Shown here in pieces: positions 59,415 through 64,000 of a DNA stretch of 64,000 nucleotides. Under the pieces are notes generated by a model. It saw nothing but the letters and a program-made list of their open reading frames with translations, ran no database searches and was not told the DNA's origin. Each line of letters starts with the position of its first letter. Positions within the stretch are counted from its first letter, which is position 1. The stretch is from Rossellomorea marisflavi (GTDB lineage Bacteria; Bacillota; Bacilli; Bacillales; Bacillaceae_B), in NCBI RefSeq assembly GCF_001274775.1, contig NZ_LGUE01000004.1, positions 294,163 through 358,162 of the forward strand. Reading direction: 5' to 3'. Made by a program: the position numbers and the translations under genes.

Positions 59415-59645
59415 TCATTTACTCACCTTTCCTGACACCCACAACAATCCAATTGTCAAGAGTGCTCCTGTCAGTGCACTTTCTCCCGTGATAAACAGCA
59501 ACCTTCCCACATCTTCCCACTCTCTAGTGCCCAATAACTGAGGCTCCCAATTGAAAAAGATCATATAGACCAAGACCGGCACAAAGGCAAACGGGAATAC
59601 CAACCAGAAACGCTTTTTAATATTTTCCGGTAATCTCAGTTCCAA
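59415..59645 (-). CDS. Small two-helix membrane protein
   Basis: The 76-residue protein starts at TTG (AAGGAGG 8 bp upstream) and has helices FWLVFPFAFVPVLVYMIFF and ALTGALLTIGLLWVSG with a loop NWEPQLLGTREWEDVG. The family is not recognised. It lies between repeat copy 1 and the S9 peptidase gene. Confidence 0.5.
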   Translation of the reverse strand: MELRLPENIKKRFWLVFPFAFVPVLVYMIFFNWEPQLLGTREWEDVGRLLFITGESALTGALLTIGLLWVSGKVSK

Positions 59646-59714
59646 GCCTATTCCCTCCTTTTTAATACGGTACTCAGGCAGCTTTCAAAACCAACAGATT
59701 CTTAAGGACACAAC

Positions 59715-59810
59715 TCAGTAAAACAGCCCTGTCATAACGACAATCACCAATGCCACCGTGAAGAAGCCGTAGAGAAAGGCCCTGGTCATGGATACGATAT
59801 CGGGGAACAT
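59715..59810 (-). CDS. Possible 31-residue membrane peptide
   Basis: The ATG at 59810 opens a 31-codon frame with one helix (FLYGFFTVALVIVVMTGLF) and FPDIVSMTR at its start. No good ribosome binding site is seen directly upstream, and a longer frame extends into the end of the S9 peptidase gene. Coding status is uncertain. Confidence 0.3.
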   Translation of the reverse strand: MFPDIVSMTRAFLYGFFTVALVIVVMTGLFY

Positions 59811-59844
59811 GTCGTTAAGAAGGTTCGCTTTTCTGTTTATGTTT

Positions 59845-61749
59845 CTACTTCCCCTTTTTAAGAATATGACGGGTGAACCATTCAAGGTTTTGTTCCATGA
59901 TCCGTTTGTGAACCTTTGGATGGTCAGAGCTGTAGCCCATTCCTGTGAAGAGTTCGAGTTCAACCTCCACCCCTTGTTCCTTCAGGCCTTTGTAGAGTTC
60001 ATGGGCGTTCTCAACCGGCACCCTTGCGTCGGCTTCTCCGTGCTGGATGAGCGTCGGTGTGCATGCGGATTGTACATACCATACCGGTGAACTCTTGGCA
60101 TAGATTTCCGGGTCATTCCAAGGAGTATCGCCGAGATAGCTGAGGACGTTGGAGGGCAGGTCGGTCGTCTTGTAGTTTGTCACCCAGTTGCTGATCCCTC
60201 CGCCGACGGATGCCACCTTGAAGCGGTTGCTGTAGATGGACGAGAACGCGGTGATGAATCCTCCCTGGCTCCACCCCATGATGCCGACCTCGTCCGGGTC
60301 TACGATCCCTTGCTCCACCAGGGCGTCGACACCTGACATGATATCTTCATGATCACCGATCCCCAGATTTCGGGCATTCGCCTTCATGAAGGCATCTCCA
60401 TACCCCGTGCTTCCCCTGTAGTTCGGCTCAAGGACGATGAAGCCCTTTGCGATGAACGACTCGACGGGATACTTATCATTGAAGGAAGTCGATTGAAACG
60501 GGAAAGATGCCCAGTTTGGACCACCATGGACCAGGACCAGGAGTGGCTGTGCCCGATCTCGTTCCATGTCTTCAGGTATGGATAGAACCCCTTCGATCGT
60601 TTCGCCATTGGGATTGGACCAAGTGATCACCTTTTTCCGGCTGATGCGTTTAGAGCTCAGCAAGGCATTCTCATCGGTCACCTTCACTCCATCCACGTAA
60701 AGTTCCGGTGTTTCATTCGGATGTGCCTTCAGGCATGCCAGATGATGGCCGTCTGATGATATGGAAGCTCCGAGCGTGTAGCCATCCTCATGGTTGTAAG
60801 GTTCGAGGTTTCCATCCGGTTGGAGGAGCCCGATCCTCCCGTTCGTCCGGTCCTGCCATTTCACAAGGATCCCTTGTTCTGTCCAGCGGATCGGAATCCA
60901 GGTGGAATCGACTTCGGATAGGGGCTGCTCCCTTTCCCCCGTCGTCAGGTCATGAATCTCAAGCATGCTGTCCGGGATATGGGTTCGATAGTAATCCTTT
61001 TCCTCACGACTCACCGTATAGCAGATGTGTGTCCCTTCCGGCGACATGCACACCTGTCCACCAAGGCGTCTGCTTTCTTCAATCTTTTTCACCACTCCAG
61101 TGAACCGGTTCAACAGGTACAGCTCTGCCTTGTGAGCGTCATCCGCACCCGGTCCCGGACTCGCCAGGAAAATGATCCTTCCTCCATCGAGGGAAAGATC
61201 AAAATCCAAAATATGGACTCCTTCTTCTAGTACAGGCAGGAGTGAACTCCTCTCTTCATGATCAAGAGAATGGAGCCGGTGATGCCCGGTATGAGTGGGG
61301 GCGGTATAGTAAAGTCCCTTGCCTGTCGGATCCCATTTGTATAGAGCGATTCCGCCTTCTACATCCGTCAGCTGGACTCGCTTCCCTTCTTTCATAGACT
61401 GGATGAAGAGTTGATTTCCGTTGGGCTGTGTACACATAAAGGCAAGCTGATCCGAACATGGCGACCATGATGGACGGAAGCCCGGTCGGACCTCGGCCGT
61501 CTTTTCACCTTTTTCATGTACTTCGATATGGGTTATGTATGCGTCTCGTTCCCAATCTGCTGTCCGTTTGACGAAAGCCGATCGTTGGCCGCATTCGCTG
61601 ATGGTGACATCGGATAGTGTCGGTAGGGAAAGAAGGTCTTTTATGCTTATGTAGTCTGATTTTGTATCGTTCAATGGAATCCCGCCGCTCTGTTTTAGTG
61701 GTGCCTGCCGGATGGCAGGGTTTGGTGTTAGTTTAACATAAACTTCCAT
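59845..61749 (-). CDS. S9 family (prolyl oligopeptidase-like) peptidase
   Basis: The 634-residue protein has an N-terminal beta-propeller (about residues 30-370, with repeats such as RPSWSPCSDQLAFM, YKWDPTGKGLYY, SPEGTHICYT) and a C-terminal alpha/beta hydrolase (about 385-634). The nucleophile is in GWSQGGF, the acid in HGEADARVP and the histidine region GMGYSSDHPKVHKR. It would cut short peptides, as acylaminoacyl- or dipeptidyl-peptidases do. The ATG at 61749 lacks a clear ribosome binding site; an in-frame TTG at 61674 is an alternative start. Confidence 0.75.
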   Translation of the reverse strand: MEVYVKLTPNPAIRQAPLKQSGGIPLNDTKSDYISIKDLLSLPTLSDVTISECGQRSAFVKRTADWERDAYITHIEVHEKGEKTAEVRPGFRPSWSPCSDQLAFMCTQPNGNQLFIQSMKEGKRVQLTDVEGGIALYKWDPTGKGLYYTAPTHTGHHRLHSLDHEERSSLLPVLEEGVHILDFDLSLDGGRIIFLASPGPGADDAHKAELYLLNRFTGVVKKIEESRRLGGQVCMSPEGTHICYTVSREEKDYYRTHIPDSMLEIHDLTTGEREQPLSEVDSTWIPIRWTEQGILVKWQDRTNGRIGLLQPDGNLEPYNHEDGYTLGASISSDGHHLACLKAHPNETPELYVDGVKVTDENALLSSKRISRKKVITWSNPNGETIEGVLSIPEDMERDRAQPLLVLVHGGPNWASFPFQSTSFNDKYPVESFIAKGFIVLEPNYRGSTGYGDAFMKANARNLGIGDHEDIMSGVDALVEQGIVDPDEVGIMGWSQGGFITAFSSIYSNRFKVASVGGGISNWVTNYKTTDLPSNVLSYLGDTPWNDPEIYAKSSPVWYVQSACTPTLIQHGEADARVPVENAHELYKGLKEQGVEVELELFTGMGYSSDHPKVHKRIMEQNLEWFTRHILKKGK

Positions 61750-61801
61750 GTTGGATGTCTAGAAATTCACGTTTGGGATAGGGTCTGCATTCCTTATTGG
61801 A

Positions 61802-61927
61802 CGTTCCATTCCGCTGCGGGCGCCCTCTTTCCACGGGGAGGGAGTCGAGCCTCCTCAGCTGCGCTTCCGGGGTCTCCATCTTCCATCTTTTCCCGTTGGA
61901 GTCGGTCGCCCTCCGCTTCATTGCACT
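61802..61927. repeat. 126-bp GC-rich repeat, copy 2
   Basis: It is a direct copy of the element at 59268-59393, same length, about 5 mismatches, located just upstream of the S9 peptidase gene. Same internal palindromes as copy 1. Confidence 0.8.
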
Positions 61928-61992
61928 TTTTGATCATGGTGGTTCTGATGGTTCATGACAGGATAGGTGTTGGTCTGTGCCATCACTACTTC

Positions 61993-62436
61993 TTATTTTA
62001 CAGGAACGAGCATTTCACACCGATGCTGCCTGATCAGTTCATCGGTGTAGCGTTCGACGATGGGATGGTTTCTTATGGATAAACCGCTCTTTTCAATATC
62101 CGATGGCATGTGCCTCCACCATTCCGTTATGGCTTCTTCGGTGTGGTCCAGTGTGAATACGGCGTATTTGCCCCCTGTAAATATCCCCTCCATTGCACCT
62201 CCTGTCACCTCGGTCTCTGCGGTGATCACTACGGCTGTGTCGTAGCGGCAGGCTTCCGGTGGCGTGAGATCCGGGTGGTCCTGCGGGATTCCGAGTATCA
62301 ACGAATTCTCCAGAATGTCATTCTTTCTTGCCCACGATTTCACCTTTTCCATGAGTTCCTTATTTGCTTCTCCTCCATACGGGCCTATGTTCCTGAAATA
62401 GGCGATTCTCATCTCTGGAATCTCTTCTATCATCAT
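61993..62436 (-). CDS. GyrI-like/AraC effector-binding domain protein
   Basis: The 147-residue protein is a stand-alone GyrI-like (SbmC/AraE) domain: IEEIPEMRIAYFRNIGPYGG, SLILGIPQDHPDLTPPEACRYDTAVV and GKYAVFTLDHTEEAITEWW. Such domains bind small drugs or peptides. ATG 62436 follows GGAGGAGG; a longer frame (to 62508) lies upstream without a site. Two M codons are in tandem at the start. Stand-alone family members have been tied to toxin or drug binding. Confidence 0.75.
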   Translation of the reverse strand: MMIEEIPEMRIAYFRNIGPYGGEANKELMEKVKSWARKNDILENSLILGIPQDHPDLTPPEACRYDTAVVITAETEVTGGAMEGIFTGGKYAVFTLDHTEEAITEWWRHMPSDIEKSGLSIRNHPIVERYTDELIRQHRCEMLVPVK

Positions 62437-62550
62437 ATCAATCTCCTCCTCCACTTGAAGGTAATATGGTATAAAATGTTTTTCAAGGGGATTTTTAAAA
62501 GTCGTCATGTATGATAGTGTGAGAACAGTATGGTGATTGGAGGCCTTTCC

Positions 62551-62784
62551 TTGTTAAAGATCCTGCGGATCCTGCTTGCTATCCTCACCGGGTCATTCGC
62601 TCTTTACGGAATGCTGGCGGATGATTTCACTTATGTCCCCCTTATGCTTTTGTTCATGGGCGGTATGATCCTTATCATGGGGATTGAAGAGTACAAGAAT
62701 AATAAAAAGGTTTTAGCTAGTTTGCTCATCGCGGTATGTCTATTTATCTTTTATACCTCGTTTGAGACCATGCTGCGCTGGTAA
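62551..62784 (+). CDS. DUF3953 family small membrane protein
   Basis: The 77-residue protein has three hydrophobic segments (ILRILLAILTGSFALYGML, YVPLMLLFMGGMILIMGIEE, VLASLLIAVCLFIFYTSF), as in DUF3953 proteins. TTG 62551 is 7 bp after GGAGG; the GTG/ATG upstream overlaps this site. Function unknown. A strong terminator follows. Confidence 0.65.
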   Translation: MLKILRILLAILTGSFALYGMLADDFTYVPLMLLFMGGMILIMGIEEYKNNKKVLASLLIAVCLFIFYTSFETMLRW

Positions 62785-62795
62785 GCCGCAAAAGA

Positions 62796-62823
62796 AAATG
62801 CACCGTCATCTGACGGTGCATTT
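62796..62823. terminator. Bidirectional terminator
   Basis: AAATGCACCGTCA and TGACGGTGCATTT form a perfect 13-bp stem. It separates the DUF3953 gene and the convergent lipoprotein gene. Confidence 0.85.
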
Positions 62824-62825
62824 CT

Positions 62826-63140
62826 TCATAACCCGAACTGTTCTTTCATGGTGAGTCTCCCTCGCTGGAAGGAAATGATCACCATCTTCTCGTCCTCTTC
62901 CCATCTGTAGACTGAATCGTTTTCGCCGTTGTCTTCCTCGCCTTCCGGTACGCCAGGTTGACCGATGACATCCACGACTTCCGGATAGGTCATGCCTTTT
63001 TCAAGATCGTTGAACAGGTCGAGGGTGAACCCCTGCTCTTCTTTTTCCACCTTGCCATTCGAGCTGGTCCATTCGACGCGACATCCGGAGAGGATGATCA
63101 GGGCGGCCAGGAAAAACAGGATTGTTTTGAACCGGTTCAT
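62826..63140 (-). CDS. Small lipoprotein with BamE/SmpA-like region
   Basis: The 104-residue protein has a signal sequence ending in lipobox LSGC (Cys20). The mature part contains LEKGMTYPEVVDVIGQPG, resembling the start of the SmpA/BamE-like fold seen in many small lipoproteins, and ends VIISFQRGRLTMKEQFGL. A Bacillus role is unknown. GGGAGG lies just upstream of the ATG. It lies 48 bp downstream of the beta-xylosidase gene, on the same strand. Confidence 0.65.
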   Translation of the reverse strand: MNRFKTILFFLAALIILSGCRVEWTSSNGKVEKEEQGFTLDLFNDLEKGMTYPEVVDVIGQPGVPEGEEDNGENDSVYRWEEDEKMVIISFQRGRLTMKEQFGL

Positions 63141-63188
63141 GGTTTCCCTCCCTTTTTCTACCTTTACGAAAAAGGGTCGTGCAAGGTT

Positions 63189-64000
63189 TCACGAATCGCT
63201 GAAATTCACCATCCACTCTCCGGATTCTCCAATTCCTCTCGCTTCGTCTTTTCCCCGGTACGTGAAATGATGGAAGTCGGCATGGGAACCGGATTGGGTA
63301 TCCATGTCGTGGACGGCGATGCCGATATAGGTTCCGGTGAAGCCGCCTGATAAAAAGTGGACCGGGATGGCATCGTCTACGGGCAGCCATTCTGCGTTAC
63401 TGCGATAGTAGAACCTTGCCTCGCTCCCGAGTCCTTCCACCTTGAGATCAATGGCGCCATCTCCGAGATCGATCATGACCGGATGAAGCGTCGATTCCCC
63501 TCCATCACAGGAAAGCAGTCGCAGCACCCGTCCGGATTCATCCAGGGTAAGATAGCAGTAGAGATAATTCTCATCATCGAGATAAAGCATGAGACCTGCG
63601 AGCTGATTGAACGTCTCCGGCTCGTATTCGATCCTCGTCTCGGCCTCGTAAAAGAAATCCTTCTGGCGCACGGCGAGGATGTGATGGTCGAACAGGGAGT
63701 GCGGCGAGCCGCCGGACCGTAGGCGGAGAGCTCCTTTCCTGCTCGTCAGGTCGCACCATGAAGGGTCCTGGGGAATGCGCAGAGTGTTCCACTCCTGGTG
63801 AAGGTTCCCTTGGAACTCATCGTGGAAATCGGTGGGTTTGACCTGACGGACGGGTTCTTTCGTCTCAATGGCCGTCTGCAGACTCGGACCGTTTCCGCCG
63901 TCTGCCAGCCTTAGCCACCCGTCTTCGCTCCACGTCACTTCCTGGATCGCCGTCTCGCGACCGAGGATCGCCCCGCTCCCACCGAGGGGACGCGTGCACA
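63189..64000 (-). CDS. Glycoside hydrolase family 43 beta-xylosidase (C-terminal part)
   Basis: About 269 residues of the C-terminus are visible; the N-terminal catalytic beta-propeller lies outside the window. The visible part has LGRETAIQEVTWSEDGWLRL, typical of XynB-type GH43 enzymes just after the catalytic domain, then the C-terminal beta-sandwich (FQGNLHQEWNTLRIPQ, GLMLYLDDENYLYCYL, SGGFTGTYIGIAVHDMD). It would release xylose or arabinose from xylo-oligosaccharides. The frame runs open to the window edge. Confidence 0.85.
   Translation of the reverse strand, partial: CTRPLGGSGAILGRETAIQEVTWSEDGWLRLADGGNGPSLQTAIETKEPVRQVKPTDFHDEFQGNLHQEWNTLRIPQDPSWCDLTSRKGALRLRSGGSPHSLFDHHILAVRQKDFFYEAETRIEYEPETFNQLAGLMLYLDDENYLYCYLTLDESGRVLRLLSCDGGESTLHPVMIDLGDGAIDLKVEGLGSEARFYYRSNAEWLPVDDAIPVHFLSGGFTGTYIGIAVHDMDTQSGSHADFHHFTYRGKDEARGIGESGEWMVNFSDS

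Noticed and set aside
1..64000. CRISPR arrays, prophage or IS elements
   Set aside because: No regularly spaced short direct repeats, transposase, integrase or phage structural genes were recognised; the only repeat pair is the 126-bp element.

Overview
The window reads as chromosome of a Bacillaceae bacterium (Bacillus or a close relative such as Rossellomorea; the genus is inference). The grounds are strong GGAGG-type ribosome binding sites, many TTG and GTG starts, compact rho-independent terminators, and families typical of Bacillus: MtlA/MtlR, YrdB, YunG, YjdF, DUF3885, DUF4362, DUF3953 and an ECF sigma factor with a membrane partner. No rRNA, tRNA, CRISPR array, prophage, IS element or defence island was recognised. 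Most genes are accessory or metabolic rather than core.

Layout. 1-2.3 kb: start of mtlR and complete mtlA (mannitol PTS) with a candidate MtlR operator. 2.4-15.3 kb: short operons of small enzymes, including a self-regulated MBL hydrolase/TetR unit, an aldehyde dehydrogenase, and a translationally coupled HAD phosphatase/kinase/racemase operon. 15.4-20.1 kb: CPBP protease; a methyltransferase preceded by a possible leader peptide and a hairpin holding its ribosome binding site; an ECF sigma operon with an ECF-type promoter; an aldo/keto reductase with a SigB-like promoter. 20.2-33 kb: GNAT, O-methyltransferase, Nudix, hydrolases, small lipoproteins and membrane proteins, a yjdF-type riboswitch with its gene, a YunG/phosphoesterase/HEAT operon and a frameshifted gene. 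33.2-39 kb: a seven-gene minus-strand run led by a second DnaN-type sliding clamp and containing a doubly frameshifted serine hydrolase.

39.4-44.7 kb: AraC regulator plus proline dehydrogenase; a small Cys-rich basic protein with a heavily structured leader; a three-gene pilin-like operon; VanZ. 44.7-50.7 kb: an HTH-TPR regulator divergent from an MFS exporter, and an ABC exporter divergent from its TetR regulator with two matching palindromic operators. 50.7-57 kb: VOC proteins, then an overlapping minus-strand operon MocR, response regulator, histidine kinase, AraC, divergent from a LysE-type exporter. 57-64 kb: an MMPL transporter, two copies of a 126-bp GC-rich repeat flanking an S9 peptidase segment, small membrane proteins and lipoproteins, and the C-terminal part of a GH43 beta-xylosidase.

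Recurring themes are efflux systems with adjacent regulators, resistance-like or detoxifying small enzymes (VOC, Nudix, GNAT, serine hydrolases), and several RNA-level or operator-level control elements visible directly in the DNA. The observations most worth following are the methyltransferase leader, the structured leader of the Cys-rich protein, the MocR/two-component/AraC operon, and the pilin operon.
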